Part shown: positions 44,620-53,648 of the stretch, piece by piece
How positions within the stretch are numbered: position 1 is the stretch's first letter
Layout: every line of letters starts with the position of its first letter
DNA from: CAVQBP01 sp963740945
Lineage (GTDB): Bacteria > Bacteroidota > Ignavibacteria > Ignavibacteriales > Ignavibacteriaceae
NCBI GenBank assembly: GCA_963740945.1
Contig: CAVUGE010000009.1
Coordinates: forward strand, 27,586 to 91,585
Direction: 5' to 3'
Length of the DNA stretch: 64,000 nucleotides
The notes under the pieces: generated by a model
The model's database searches: none
What the model saw: the letters and a program-made list of their open reading frames with translations, nothing else
What the model was told of the DNA's origin: nothing
Made by a program: the position numbers and the translations under genes

Positions 44620-45957
44620 TTATTTAAATTCAAAACCTTCTAAAAAGCTTGTATCATAGTTGCTTGTTAAGAATCTTCTATCTTCCAAAACTTTTAAATG
44701 GAAAGGAATAGTTGTTTTAATCCCTTCAACAGTAAATTCTTCAAGGGCTCTTTTCCCCCTTAAAATTGCATTGGATTTGTCCGTACCCCAAACAATCAGT
44801 TTAGCAATCAAAGAATCATAGTAAGGGGGAATTACATATCCCTGATAGATATGAGAATCAATACGGACACCGAATCCGCCCGGATAATGAAGGGATTCAA
44901 TCTGTCCCGGAGAGGGTCTAAATCCGTTTTCCGGGTCTTCGGCATTTATTCTGAATTCAATGCTGTGCCCCCGGGGATTACTAGGAAGTGTGTCTATCTT
45001 TTCTCCTGCTGCTACTAATATCTGCTGCTTAATCAAATCCACATTATATACCGATTCGGTCACAGGGTGTTCTACCTGAATACGGGTATTCATCTCCATG
45101 AAATAAAAATTTTTATTCTTATCTAATAAGAATTCAACTGTTCCTGCACCTTCATAATTTACTGCTTTAGCACCAAGTATTGCTGTCTCACCCATTTTAT
45201 TTCTTATTTCAGAGTCGATTACCGGAGATGGAGCCTCTTCTATGAGTTTTTGATGCCTCCTCTGTACCGAACAATCCCTTTCACCGTAATGGTAAACATT
45301 TCCGAAAGTATCTCCTAAAACTTGAATTTCGATATGGCGGGGATTTTCAACAAACTTCTCTATATAAACATCCGGATTTCCGAATGCTGATTCGGCTTCA
45401 GTACGCGCAGTCTGGAAAGCTTTTCCGAATTCTTTTTCTTCCCATACAATTCTCATCCCTTTTCCACCACCTCCTGCTGAGGCTTTGATAATAACCGGGT
45501 ATCCGATCTCTCCGGCAGTTTTTTTCCCCTCTTCTACATCGGAAACTATACCATCGCTCCCTGGAATTACTCGAACACCGTTCTTTTTCATGGAATCCCT
45601 TGCAAAGGATTTGTCTCCCATTGCTCTTATCATATCTGGCGATGGACCGATAAATTTAATATTGGATTCCGAACAAATCTCTGAAAAGTTTGCATTTTCT
45701 GCTAAAAATCCGTAGCCGGGATGAATTGCATCTGCTCCTGTTATCTGAGCTGCTGATATTATAATGGGGATTTTTAAATAACTGTCCCTGCTTGGCGGAG
45801 GTCCAATACAAACTGCTTCATCAGCAAAGGTTACATGAAGAGAATTTTTATCTGCTTCAGAATAAACTGCTACGGTTTTAATACCTAATTCTTTACAGGT
45901 CCTTAAGATCCTTAAAGCAATTTCGCCTCGATTGGCTATTAAAATTTTATTAAACAA
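44620..45957 (-). CDS. accC: Biotin carboxylase subunit of acetyl-CoA carboxylase
   Basis: Catalyses the ATP-dependent carboxylation of biotin on AccB for malonyl-CoA synthesis. Motifs are FNKILIANRGEIALRILRTC, GPPPSRDSYLKI, the ATP-grasp glycine loop KASAGGGGKGMRIVW, RDCSVQRRHQKLIEEAPSP and YFMEMNTRIQVEHPVTESV. The C-terminal EFRINAEDPENGFRPSPGQI is also typical. The start codon is TTG at 45957, with GAGAGG just upstream. An ATG start in the same frame is not available before the conserved FNKILIANRGEIA. The 445-residue length is standard. It lies 25 bp after accB in an efp-accB-accC unit. Confidence 0.97.
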   Translation of the reverse strand: MFNKILIANRGEIALRILRTCKELGIKTVAVYSEADKNSLHVTFADEAVCIGPPPSRDSYLKIPIIISAAQITGADAIHPGYGFLAENANFSEICSESNIKFIGPSPDMIRAMGDKSFARDSMKKNGVRVIPGSDGIVSDVEEGKKTAGEIGYPVIIKASAGGGGKGMRIVWEEKEFGKAFQTARTEAESAFGNPDVYIEKFVENPRHIEIQVLGDTFGNVYHYGERDCSVQRRHQKLIEEAPSPVIDSEIRNKMGETAILGAKAVNYEGAGTVEFLLDKNKNFYFMEMNTRIQVEHPVTESVYNVDLIKQQILVAAGEKIDTLPSNPRGHSIEFRINAEDPENGFRPSPGQIESLHYPGGFGVRIDSHIYQGYVIPPYYDSLIAKLIVWGTDKSNAILRGKRALEEFTVEGIKTTIPFHLKVLEDRRFLTSNYDTSFLEGFEFK

Positions 45958-45982
45958 CTTCCTCTCAATTGTAATATTAGAA

Positions 45983-46456
45983 TTAGTCGGTTTGAATTAA
46001 AAAGAGAGGCTGGTTATACTCTACCGGCTTTCCGTTTTCAGCTAAAATTCTAACAATTTTCCCGTCAATATCAGATTCAATTTCATTCATAAGTTTCATA
46101 GCCTCAACTATACATAAAACTGAACCAACCGAGATCGACTCACCAATTTGAACGTAAGGATCTGCATCCGGTGCAGGAGCTCTATAAAAAGTACCTACAA
46201 TGGGAGACTTCACTTCATGCAAATTTTCCTTCGATACTTCTTTAGACTTTTCTGCTTCCCTAACCGCTGATTCATCACTATTGTTATTATTGCTTATAGC
46301 CGGAGAATTAGCTAAGATTTGAGGCTGGGTTATTATATTCCCCGTTCTTATCTTTTTTGCAATTTTTACCCTAAAACCATTCTCTTCAACTTCAAGATCC
46401 GTAATTTCACTGGAGTCAACAACCTTGACCAGCTTCTTTATTAAATTCAAATCCAT
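45983..46456 (-). CDS. accB: Biotin carboxyl carrier protein of acetyl-CoA carboxylase
   Basis: A 157-residue carrier: a helical N-terminus (DLNLIKKLVKVVDSSEITDL), a low-complexity linker (about 55-75, NSPAISNNNNSDESAVREAE) and the biotinyl domain. The biotin-attachment lysine is in CIVEAMKLMNEIESDIDGKI. GTFYRAPAPDADPYVQIGES is the usual loop and thumb region. A GAGGGTGG ribosome-binding site lies just before the ATG. It lies 15 bp after efp and upstream of accC. Confidence 0.96.
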   Translation of the reverse strand: MDLNLIKKLVKVVDSSEITDLEVEENGFRVKIAKKIRTGNIITQPQILANSPAISNNNNSDESAVREAEKSKEVSKENLHEVKSPIVGTFYRAPAPDADPYVQIGESISVGSVLCIVEAMKLMNEIESDIDGKIVRILAENGKPVEYNQPLFLIQTD

Positions 46457-46471
46457 TTAACCACCCTCTTT

Positions 46472-47035
46472 TTAAGATTTCACTCTCTCTACATATCCCC
46501 CTACTCTTGTATCAATTCTTAATATGTCACCTTCATTAATAAATAAAGGGACGTTAACAGAAGCACCGGTTTCAAGCTTGGCTGGCTTTGTAGCTCCGGT
46601 TGCCGTATCACCCCTATATCCCGGTTCGGTTTCTATTACTTTTAAATTAACAAAGATTGGAATCTCAACATTTATGATTTCTTCTCCGTTAAATAAAATA
46701 TCAACCTCTTCACTCTCTTTTAAATAATTTACTCCATCTCCAAATAGATCAATAGGAATGTTAATCTGCTCGTATGTATCGTTATCCATACAGACTAAAA
46801 AATCTGCCTCCCTGAAAAGATATTGATATTTTCTTCTTTCAACACGAACTATTTCAATACCTTCTCCGGCTCTAAAGGTATTATCCAGAACTTTACCTGT
46901 TTTTAAATTCTTCAAGGTACTTCTTACGAAAGCTCCCCCTTTACCCGGTTTGACATGCTGAAATTCAATTATTGAATAGAGATCATGTTTAAATTTGATG
47001 ATTAGTCCATTTCTAAAATCTGAGGTATCTGCCAT
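46472..47035 (-). CDS. efp: Elongation factor P
   Basis: Relieves ribosome stalling at polyproline sequences. It is 187 residues in three beta-barrel domains. The loop with the modified residue is FQHVKPGKGGAFVRSTLKNL (Lys at about position 33 or 34), followed by GKVLDNTFRAGEGIEIVRVE. Domains II and III contain YLFREADFLVCMDNDTYEQI, TATGATKPAKLETGASVNVP and GDILRIDTRVGGYVERV. The frame and length are typical. It is the first gene of the efp-accB-accC unit, an order found in many bacteria. Confidence 0.96.
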   Translation of the reverse strand: MADTSDFRNGLIIKFKHDLYSIIEFQHVKPGKGGAFVRSTLKNLKTGKVLDNTFRAGEGIEIVRVERRKYQYLFREADFLVCMDNDTYEQINIPIDLFGDGVNYLKESEEVDILFNGEEIINVEIPIFVNLKVIETEPGYRGDTATGATKPAKLETGASVNVPLFINEGDILRIDTRVGGYVERVKS

Positions 47036-47235
47036 ATATCCAATGCTTTATTTAAATAATCAAGAAGAAAAAATAGATATATACGGCCTGAAAGTCAAGA
47101 AATGAAGATTATAGAAAATGCAAGATTTTTGGTAGATATTAAGAGATTTTAGGCAATTTCAATCAATTTTTATCAAAAAACCTTCAATTTTGAGAGATTT
47201 AACTTTTCAAAAAATGTGCGGTTAGAACATGCTTC

Positions 47236-47922
47236 CTAATCAACCAGAGCTAAATATTCAGTTGCTTTTCTTGTAGCTTGTGATGTAGGGTAGTCTTTTT
47301 TTAAAGATTCCAGTAAATCTTTTGCTTCGTCATCTTTGCCTGAATTCAAATAATTGATGCTTGCATCAAGTATATAATCCGGATTTAGTACATTAAATTT
47401 GGAAATACGGGAAGCGTTTTTAAATAAATCAGCGGCTTTTCCATATTCTTTTTGTCCTGCATATATCCCTGCCTGCCCTGCAAGTGCTGTAGCCTTATAC
47501 ATAGGAATGCTGCCATCATAATCCTCATAATATTTCAAAGCTTCACTCGATTTACCAAGCATTTCATAAGAATTAGCAAGATATATTTTTGCTGTTTCAC
47601 CATTTTCAGTGCTTCCGAAATCTTCAACTATCTTTTTCAGACCGGTAATATTTTGTGAAGGTCTCCCTTCAATAGCTTCAAGATATGAACCCTGATCATA
47701 AATATCCATTACTTTGGATAGCTGCACTTCGGCTTTAGTATTATTCTCTTTTTTATTATTGATATAATAGATTGCCGCTAAAACTACTACAACTAGCACG
47801 CCCGCATAAAGAAGTACCCTTGAACTGTTTTCTTCTAAATATCCATATGCTTTATAATAAACTTCGACTAATTTATCCTGTTTTATCTCTTTTTTAGATA
47901 TTTTTTTCTTCTTAGTAAGCAT
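47236..47922 (-). CDS. Membrane-anchored TPR protein (YfgM-like)
   Basis: About 228 residues: a basic start (MLTKKKKISKKEIKQDKLVE), a single transmembrane helix (about 37-53, VLLYAGVLVVVVLAAIYYI), then tetratricopeptide-like helix pairs in the periplasm. Examples are AEVQLSKVMDIYDQGSYLEA, NSYEMLGKSSEALKYYEDYD and AGIYAGQKEYGKAADLFKN. The layout resembles YfgM-type ancillary translocon proteins. The frame opens at 47976, but the ATG at 47922 has an AAGG ribosome-binding sequence and fits the basic N-terminus, so it is chosen. It lies 200 bp from efp, so it is probably a separate unit. Confidence 0.8.
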   Translation of the reverse strand: MLTKKKKISKKEIKQDKLVEVYYKAYGYLEENSSRVLLYAGVLVVVVLAAIYYINNKKENNTKAEVQLSKVMDIYDQGSYLEAIEGRPSQNITGLKKIVEDFGSTENGETAKIYLANSYEMLGKSSEALKYYEDYDGSIPMYKATALAGQAGIYAGQKEYGKAADLFKNASRISKFNVLNPDYILDASINYLNSGKDDEAKDLLESLKKDYPTSQATRKATEYLALVD

Positions 47923-48050
47923 GCTAATCCTTTTAAAAAATAGAATTAAAAAATAATGAAAAATAAGGAAGGTCAAAAGTCAAAAAATTCAAAAATCAAA
48001 ATATTATCCCCTCTTTTGACTTTTGACCTCTGACTTTTGACCTTTTCTAG

Positions 48051-48124
48051 TACGCCCAGAAGGACTCGAACCTTCAACCTTTGGATCCGGAATCCAACGT
48101 TCTATCCATTTGAACTATGGGCGC
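48051..48124 (-). tRNA. tRNA-Arg (anticodon CCG)
   Basis: Reading the complement, the cloverleaf is complete. The acceptor GCGCCCA pairs with TGGGCGT (first pair a G-U wobble), the D stem is GTTC/GAAC, and the anticodon stem is TTGGA/TCCAA with loop TTCCGGA, giving anticodon CCG. The T stem is GAAGG/CCTTC with loop TTCGAGT. There are 74 nt without an encoded CCA. It is flanked on the 3' side by TTTTGACTTTTGACC-type repeats. No neighbouring tRNA is present. Confidence 0.95.
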
Positions 48125-48194
48125 ATCAATAATTCTATAAAATTTCAAACCTCTCAAAGTAAATATAGTAAAGATTAGGATATTTTTTATTCCT

Positions 48195-48289
48195 AAGATG
48201 ACATCTTTTAAAAGTCCAATAGATGATTAAAATAGATTATCTCCTTATTCGGCAGTTTTTGTAATCAGCTTTTTTAAAGATGTCATCTT
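48195..48289. repeat. REPIN-like inverted doublet, copy 2
   Basis: AAGATGACATCTT (48195-48207) and AAGATGTCATCTT (48277-48289), with start-to-start distance 82 bp as in copy 1. The interior sequence does not match copies 1 or 3. It sits in the gap between tRNA-Arg and the PHP-domain gene. Confidence 0.78.
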
Positions 48290-48399
48290 TTAAGGTACAG
48301 ATTTCCTAAAAAAAGTATATTTTAATATTTCAATTATTAAGATTAGAAGAATATTAGAATAGTTTCCCTTGAACCGGTAAGTAATGCAGCAGTATTATT

Positions 48400-48477
48400 T
48401 CATCTTTCCCAACAAACCTCAAACAACAAACATGTCTATCACCAACAAACAACAACCAACCTCCCAACCTGTCCTAG
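48400..48477. repeat. A/C-rich CAAC tract
   Basis: The stretch is dominated by CAA/CCAAC units on the plus strand (ACAACAAACATG, CCAACAAACAACAACCAACC). Similar tracts occur at 5995-6035, where one reads into the end of a gene, and near 61664-61698. It lies just after the end of the PHP gene and has no coding sense. Confidence 0.6.
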
Positions 48478-49524
48478 TCAATTGCTAATTATTATATGAT
48501 TTGAAAAAATCCACGCTTTACCATTTAAATAAACTTCTACCCTGTATACACCTTTTCTCGTGATTTTAAACTCTGCATTGTCGCTATCAACAGTTTCAAC
48601 CTTTTTGCCGCTTCTAATTAATCTTATTTCACTCTTTTGTGGAATGGATACTTTAAATATAATATCATTATTTTTTTTTAACTCATCCCCCATTTGATAA
48701 GTAACCCCTCCCGATTCCGCAAAGAATTTGAAGCCTTTCGAATCACCATGGTAATCATTAGCTACAAAACACCTGCCTTCTCTTAAAGAATCATAAACCA
48801 ATTCCTTAGCTTTTTTAATCTGGCTGCTGCTTTTCCCTTTTTCAAGCTTTTCATTTAATAAAATATGAGTCCTGATTGATTTAAATAATACTTTATAAGG
48901 AAATATTTCAACTTCCAAAAATCCTAATAGATTATATTTATGCGCATGCGCATCAATCCCGCCGATTCCCACAACTTTTCGCTTTTGATTAAGCTGATCC
49001 CAAACTTTTAAGGTTTCTGCCGGAGGCGCCTCTATAGATTTTAAGGGATGAATAAAAGCCTGATACTTATTTTGTTCGGTTAGATTTTCCATCCATTCAG
49101 ACATATGGTTCCAGATTTCTATTCCTGTAAAATCCTCCGTATCCCACTCAATCCATGGATAGGGGGGATGTTCTTTCATATGTGTACGTTTTTCATGCGG
49201 ATGAGCTAAAAACCCGATACCTCCTGCTTCTTTTACTTTTTTCACATAATTTTTAGCCGACATCCTGGTTGAATATGTCTCATCAATTCCAAAAGCCAGA
49301 TAATGGTTTTTATTCTCTTTGTCATTTAATTCACAGCCGACTAAAAGTAATGTATTGCCGTACCATCCTTCACAACCTTCTTTTAATGCTCTGAGAGTAT
49401 TGTGGTCGGTTAAAATAATGTAGTCCAGCCCGATTTCATCTGCAAACTTTGCAATTTCCTTTACATTTCCCGATCCATCGGAAAAGTTAGAATGCATATG
49501 TAATGCGCCTACATATTCAAACAT
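48478..49524 (-). CDS. PHP-domain phosphoesterase-like protein
   Basis: A 348-residue metal-dependent hydrolase of the PHP superfamily. Metal-binding motifs are visible in the usual order: LHMHSNFSDGSG, DYIILTDHNTLRALKEGCEG, then FLAHPHEKRTHMKEHPP, and GIGGIDAHAHKYNLLGF near residue 190. The C-terminal 100 residues (YHGDSKGFKFFAESGGVTYQ and beta-rich sequence) form an extra domain. No signal peptide is evident, so it is probably cytoplasmic. Family members hydrolyse phosphate esters such as histidinol phosphate or nucleotide derivatives. Specificity is not determinable here. Confidence 0.88.
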   Translation of the reverse strand: MFEYVGALHMHSNFSDGSGNVKEIAKFADEIGLDYIILTDHNTLRALKEGCEGWYGNTLLLVGCELNDKENKNHYLAFGIDETYSTRMSAKNYVKKVKEAGGIGFLAHPHEKRTHMKEHPPYPWIEWDTEDFTGIEIWNHMSEWMENLTEQNKYQAFIHPLKSIEAPPAETLKVWDQLNQKRKVVGIGGIDAHAHKYNLLGFLEVEIFPYKVLFKSIRTHILLNEKLEKGKSSSQIKKAKELVYDSLREGRCFVANDYHGDSKGFKFFAESGGVTYQMGDELKKNNDIIFKVSIPQKSEIRLIRSGKKVETVDSDNAEFKITRKGVYRVEVYLNGKAWIFSNHIIISN

Positions 49525-49831
49525 TTACTATTTCTGCTTTAGATTTAATAATTTTTGGAAATGATGAAAAATATTATATTAAATTTTAATCAGAAAAAAA
49601 ATAAAATAAAAGTAATAAAAGCATTCCATTAAAAAAAAACCTCCGGGGTTTTCCTAAACCCCGGAGGTTTGGATTACCGCACAACATTATAGCAATTCAA
49701 CCATTTAACAATTTAACAGTAGACCATACTCCTTAGAAACACACCTCCTCCAACATGTACTATTCAACTTTTCTCTATATTAATTACTTATAATTTATAT
49801 TTTTGTATTTACATATTCTATACTCATTAAA
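49525..49831. other. Intergenic gap between divergent genes
   Basis: Located between the start of the PHP gene (minus) and pgeF (plus). Apart from the CCTCCGGGG hairpin at 49637-49670 it is AT-rich with no gene. Promoters for both divergent genes must lie here, but I could not identify a clear pair of boxes. Confidence 0.6.
49637..49670. terminator. CCTCCGGGG hairpin (terminator-like repeat)
   Basis: AAACCTCCGGGGTTT pairs with AAACCCCGGAGGTTT around TCCT. A nine-A run on its left means a T-run on the minus strand. It lies between divergent genes where a terminator is not needed, so it may be a mobile copy of the hairpin that follows the polysaccharide locus at 35416. Confidence 0.7.
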
Positions 49832-50563
49832 ATGGTAATTATTAAATCAAGTTTATTGGAGCAATATAAAGAAATCATCTTCGGACTTAGTACAAAGATT
49901 GGAGCAGAAAGGCATGAACCATTTTTTTTCAATCTCTCTACTTCCGTCGGCGACGATGAAAGAATTGTAAGAGAGAATAGAGAATTATTTTATAAAGAAC
50001 TCGGTTTGAAGCCCGAAAATATCGCAATCCAGCGGCAGGTGCATGGAGATATTATCAGGTTCGTGGACAAAGGCGGAATTTATGGGGATAGCGATGCTTT
50101 AATAACCAATAAAAAAAATCTGGGTCTTGTTGTAAGTACTGCTGACTGTACGCCCATATTCATCTTTGATAAGAAGAATAAAATAATTGCAGCTGTTCAT
50201 TCCGGGTGGAGAGGAACAGAAAAGAAAATTCTATTAAAGGTAATTAAAAAGCTTAAAGATGACTTTAATTCGTCACCTGAAAATTTAATTTGCTATATCG
50301 GACCTTCAATCTGTCAAAAAAATTATGAAGTAGGTAAGGAAGTAGCAGAAAAATTTGAAGATAAATATCTAATTACTAAAGGGGAAAAATATTTGCTCAA
50401 CGTATCCGGTATTAATTATAACATGTTGATAGATTTTGGCATTCCGGAAGAAAATATCCAGTTGTCCTCCTATTGTACCTTTGAAATGAAATACCTCCTT
50501 CATTCCTACAGAAGAGAAGGTTTACATTCTGGAAGAGCTCAAGGGATAATTTCTATGGTTTAA
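49832..50563 (+). CDS. pgeF: Laccase-domain protein / purine nucleoside phosphorylase (YfiH family)
   Basis: A 243-residue protein of the YfiH/PgeF (polyphenol-oxidase) family, thought to act on purine nucleosides and to edit peptidoglycan precursors. Zinc-site residues are visible: His in QRQVHGDIIRF, Cys in VVSTADCTPIFIFD and His in AAVHSGWRGTEKKIL, with CYIGPSICQKNYEVG later. The start at 49832 is the natural N-terminus. Downstream folate genes on the same strand begin 90 bp later. Confidence 0.9.
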   Translation: MVIIKSSLLEQYKEIIFGLSTKIGAERHEPFFFNLSTSVGDDERIVRENRELFYKELGLKPENIAIQRQVHGDIIRFVDKGGIYGDSDALITNKKNLGLVVSTADCTPIFIFDKKNKIIAAVHSGWRGTEKKILLKVIKKLKDDFNSSPENLICYIGPSICQKNYEVGKEVAEKFEDKYLITKGEKYLLNVSGINYNMLIDFGIPEENIQLSSYCTFEMKYLLHSYRREGLHSGRAQGIISMV

Positions 50564-50652
50564 TCCCTGTAAGCTATTGTAGCCTAACTTTGTTAGTTTT
50601 GTAGATTAAGATTAAAAATGATATAAATTTCAGTATTTTTTATGGTTAAAAG

Positions 50653-51033
50653 ATGTTAAACGTAATCAGGATAAAAAAAGCAATTTTTTACGGATACCAC
50701 GGTGTGTTATCGGAAGAACAGAGTGTAGGCGGAAAATTTGAAGCCGATGTTGATATTTATACCGATTTTACCAATGCTGCGGAAAAAGATAGTTTGAATC
50801 AAACTGTTGATTATGAGAAGGTTTATAAATTTATGTATCAAATAGCATTGGGTCAGAAATATTACTTAATTGAAGCTTTAGCCGCTAAGATAGTCGATGA
50901 ACTTTTGAAAAAATTTCCGCAGATTCAAAAAATTGCTGTAAGAGTCCGGAAGAATAATCCCCCATTAGGCGGTCTTGTTGATAGTGTCGAAGTTGAAGTT
51001 GTAAAGGAAAGAGACCCTTTGGATAAAAGATAA
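50653..51033 (+). CDS. folB: Dihydroneopterin aldolase
   Basis: Cleaves dihydroneopterin to hydroxymethyl-dihydropterin in folate synthesis. A 126-residue protein with IKKAIFYGYHGVLSEEQSVG and GKFEADVDIYTDFTNAAEKD, then DSLNQTVDYEKVYKFM. The catalytic Lys is in the C-terminal part (AVRVRKNNPPLGGLVDSVEV), and LIEALAAKIVDELL carries the active-site Glu region. It is followed by folK 87 bp later. The two act in consecutive folate steps. Confidence 0.93.
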   Translation: MLNVIRIKKAIFYGYHGVLSEEQSVGGKFEADVDIYTDFTNAAEKDSLNQTVDYEKVYKFMYQIALGQKYYLIEALAAKIVDELLKKFPQIQKIAVRVRKNNPPLGGLVDSVEVEVVKERDPLDKR

Positions 51034-51119
51034 AAGTCAAAAACCAAAAATCAAAAAAACAAATAATATTCAAATTACAAATTTCAAAAGATGCTTTTAA
51101 TCTTTGAAATGTTATAAAA

Positions 51120-51623
51120 ATGAAACTTTATCGAAATACTGCTTACATTGGTCTCGGTTCAAATAAAGGGGACAGAATGGATTTTTTGCAAAAGGCAGTT
51201 AAAGAAATTGAAAAGGATAAAAATTGCAATATAGCTGCTGTTTCTTCTGTTTATGAAACTAAACCTTTCGGAGAAGTGGAACAGGATAATTTTTATAATT
51301 GTGCGGCTGAGATTAAAACTGCATACTCAATTTTAGAGCTATTTCATTTATTAAAGGATATTGAAAAAAAGCTGGGTAGAACAAAAACCATTAAATGGGG
51401 TCCAAGGGAGATAGATCTTGACCTGCTTCTCTTTAATAATGAAATTTATTCCGGTAATGAAATTAAAGTGCCTCACCAAGGCATTCCACATAGGGATTTT
51501 GTCATTGTTCCTTTATGTGAGCTTTCACCTGAACTTATTCACCCTGAATTAAATCTAAAAATTTGTGATATTTGTAATACGGAAAAAAATATACTTAAAA
51601 AATTAAACCAGAAAATTTTCTAA
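51120..51623 (+). CDS. folK: 2-amino-4-hydroxy-6-hydroxymethyldihydropteridine pyrophosphokinase
   Basis: Transfers pyrophosphate from ATP to hydroxymethyl-dihydropterin. It is 167 residues with the standard blocks TAYIGLGSNKGDRMDFLQKA, VYETKPFGEVEQDNFYNCAA, KWGPREIDLDLLLFNNEIY and VPHQGIPHRDFVIVPLCELS. It starts at an ATG at 51120 and lies 15 bp before the deoxynucleoside kinase gene. No folP or folE gene is present nearby. Confidence 0.95.
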   Translation: MKLYRNTAYIGLGSNKGDRMDFLQKAVKEIEKDKNCNIAAVSSVYETKPFGEVEQDNFYNCAAEIKTAYSILELFHLLKDIEKKLGRTKTIKWGPREIDLDLLLFNNEIYSGNEIKVPHQGIPHRDFVIVPLCELSPELIHPELNLKICDICNTEKNILKKLNQKIF

Positions 51624-51638
51624 AGGGAAATATATATA

Positions 51639-52316
51639 GTGAGCAATTCTGATTCGGAATCCGGTAGACCGGAAATAAAATATATAGCAATTGAAGGGGT
51701 TATCGGCGCAGGGAAAACCAGTCTGGCTAAGAAAATCAAAGAAAAACTAAATGCAGAATTAATTCTGGAACAGTTTGAAGTCAATCCTTTTCTCGAAAAT
51801 TTTTATTCGGATAGAAAAAGGTTTGCTTTCCAGACACAAATGTTCTTTTTAATAAACAGATATAAACAGCAGGAAGTACTGAGTCAAGGAAACTTATTTA
51901 CTGATTATTACGTATGCGATTATACATTTGAAAAGGATAGAATTTTCGCTTATTTAAACTTGAACGGTGAAGAGTTAAAGCTTTATGAATCAATATTCCC
52001 TTTACTGGCAAGGAACCTTAGAAAACCGGACCTGGTAGTGTACCTGCAGTCAGGCGTAGATAGATTAATGCATAATATTAAAAAAAGAAGCCGGAAAATT
52101 GAAAAAAATCTGACCCGGAGTTATATTGAAGAATTGAGCGAATCTTATAATCATTACTTCTTCCGGTATAATTCCACACCTCTGCTGATTGTTAATTCAA
52201 CCGAAATCGATTTTGTGAAAAGCAATAATGATTTTGATGAATTGTTTAAGCAAATATTCAGAGATGATAGAGGAGTGATCGAATACTTTAAACCGGAATC
52301 AAAAAGGATTATTTAA
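51639..52316 (+). CDS. Deoxynucleoside kinase family protein
   Basis: A 225-residue kinase of the deoxyadenosine/deoxyguanosine kinase family, phosphorylating deoxynucleosides for salvage. The P-loop is GVIGAGKTSLAKKI, preceded by YIAIEG. FQTQMFFLINRYKQQ and DYTFEKDRIFAYLNL carry the substrate-binding Gln and the DR motif. RLMHNIKKRSRKIEKN is the LID-like Arg-rich part. The start is GTG at 51639, as no ATG precedes the P-loop. It is directly followed by the DUF4834 gene (2-bp gap). Confidence 0.9.
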   Translation: MSNSDSESGRPEIKYIAIEGVIGAGKTSLAKKIKEKLNAELILEQFEVNPFLENFYSDRKRFAFQTQMFFLINRYKQQEVLSQGNLFTDYYVCDYTFEKDRIFAYLNLNGEELKLYESIFPLLARNLRKPDLVVYLQSGVDRLMHNIKKRSRKIEKNLTRSYIEELSESYNHYFFRYNSTPLLIVNSTEIDFVKSNNDFDELFKQIFRDDRGVIEYFKPESKRII

Positions 52317-52318
52317 TT

Positions 52319-52528
52319 ATGATAAGGTTTTTTCTATTTTTAATTCTATTTTATATTATTTATAAAGTACTTCAGTATTTTTTAAGGTACTTTACTGCTT
52401 CTACCAAAAATAACAAGGACAGCTTTAAGACAAATCCTCCGGCAAAAGGTAAATATAAAGATGTTGAAGATGCAGATTTCAGAGAGATTAAACCGGATGA
52501 TAATGATGAAAATGACGAAAAAAAATAA
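52319..52528 (+). CDS. DUF4834 family small membrane protein
   Basis: A 69-residue protein with one N-terminal transmembrane helix (FFLFLILFYIIYKVLQYFL) and a charged tail ending DDNDENDEKK. It resembles the DUF4834 family seen in Bacteroidota-type genomes. Its ATG lies 2 bp after the kinase gene stop and it is followed 9 bp later by a GT9 gene. The function is unknown. Confidence 0.75.
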   Translation: MIRFFLFLILFYIIYKVLQYFLRYFTASTKNNKDSFKTNPPAKGKYKDVEDADFREIKPDDNDENDEKK

Positions 52529-52537
52529 GATCAATTA

Positions 52538-53638
52538 ATGGCAAAAAATAATGCTGCTTCAAAATTTATTAACTTAATTTTTAGAACATTATTATCAAAA
52601 AAACCTACTAATAACCTTAATCTTAATAATCCGCATAAATTCCTGATAATCCGGCAGCATAATCAGCTTGGGGATTTATTAGCCGGTGTCTCATTATTCA
52701 GAGCTATTAAAGAAACCTATCCCGGCTCATATATTACATTAATTGTCAGCCCCTTTAATTATCCCGGACTCATTAAGAACAGGTTTATCGACCGGATGTT
52801 TATTTTCGATAAAAAAAAATTGTTTAATACCGGGTATTTTTCCGAATTTATAAAATTAATCAGGGAGGAATATGATGTGGCAATCGTCCCCGTAGTAGTT
52901 TCTATTTCATTCACAAGCAATCTGATTGCTCGCCTTTCAAAATCACACATTAGAATTGGACCGGAATCCTTAAACGGTGAAACAAATGACAGTGCCTTCT
53001 TTTTTGACAGAAGGGTTAAGCTGGATTGGAGAAAACACCCGGACTCTAATGTTTCTGAAAGAAGCCTTGATATTGTTAGACCATTTGGCATAAATACAAA
53101 TAATTATCATTCGGAAATCTCTTTTGATAATGATGATATAAAATTTGCCCGACAATTTATCCGGGAAATGAATCCTAAGGATGGAGAATTATTAATTGGT
53201 CTGCATGTCGGTGCTGGCAAACCAAATAATAGATGGTCTCTTCAAAAGTACATTTCATTGATGGATAAACTCAACACTGATTATAAAGCAAAATTTTACT
53301 TAACTGGGAGTTCTTCCGATAAAGAAGAGCTGGATTATATAAAACATAATTGCACACTAGATGCAGCTCTTTTTATCAATAAACCTATTCCGCAGGTAGC
53401 TGCTTTAATTTCAAAGTCAAATTTATTTATCTCTAACGATACTGGAATAATGCATGTTGCCGGCTCTACAGACACACCTCAAATTTCAATCTTTGGTCCT
53501 ACCAATCCCTTTAATTGGGCTCCGATTGGTGATAACAAATATTTTATCCGGAAGTCCGAACTTATAGACGATATCTCCGTTCAGGATGTTCTGGAGATAT
53601 GCTATAAAATTCTTGCTCCATTTAAAATTCAAAAATAA
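52538..53638 (+). CDS. Glycosyltransferase family 9
   Basis: A 366-residue GT-B-fold glycosyltransferase of the lipopolysaccharide heptosyltransferase type. Motifs are IRQHNQLGDLLAGVSLFRAI, ETYPGSYITLIVSPFN, LLIGLHVGAGKPNNRWSLQK, FISNDTGIMHVAGSTDTPQI and SIFGPTNPFNWAPIG. It is only distantly like the GT9 protein at 280-1359 and not a duplicate. It ends an apparently coupled run folB-folK-kinase-DUF4834-GT9. The acceptor sugar is unknown. Confidence 0.88.
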   Translation: MAKNNAASKFINLIFRTLLSKKPTNNLNLNNPHKFLIIRQHNQLGDLLAGVSLFRAIKETYPGSYITLIVSPFNYPGLIKNRFIDRMFIFDKKKLFNTGYFSEFIKLIREEYDVAIVPVVVSISFTSNLIARLSKSHIRIGPESLNGETNDSAFFFDRRVKLDWRKHPDSNVSERSLDIVRPFGINTNNYHSEISFDNDDIKFARQFIREMNPKDGELLIGLHVGAGKPNNRWSLQKYISLMDKLNTDYKAKFYLTGSSSDKEELDYIKHNCTLDAALFINKPIPQVAALISKSNLFISNDTGIMHVAGSTDTPQISIFGPTNPFNWAPIGDNKYFIRKSELIDDISVQDVLEICYKILAPFKIQK

Positions 53639-53648
53639 CACTAGGATA

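Noticed and set aside
48030..48050. An additional tRNA next to tRNA-Arg
   Set aside because: The sequence consists only of TTTTGACTTTTGACC-type repeats and does not form a second cloverleaf.
49637..49670. An IS element end or transposon terminal repeat at the CCTCCGGGG hairpin
   Set aside because: No transposase gene or second end is present. The stem matches terminator hairpins elsewhere in the window.
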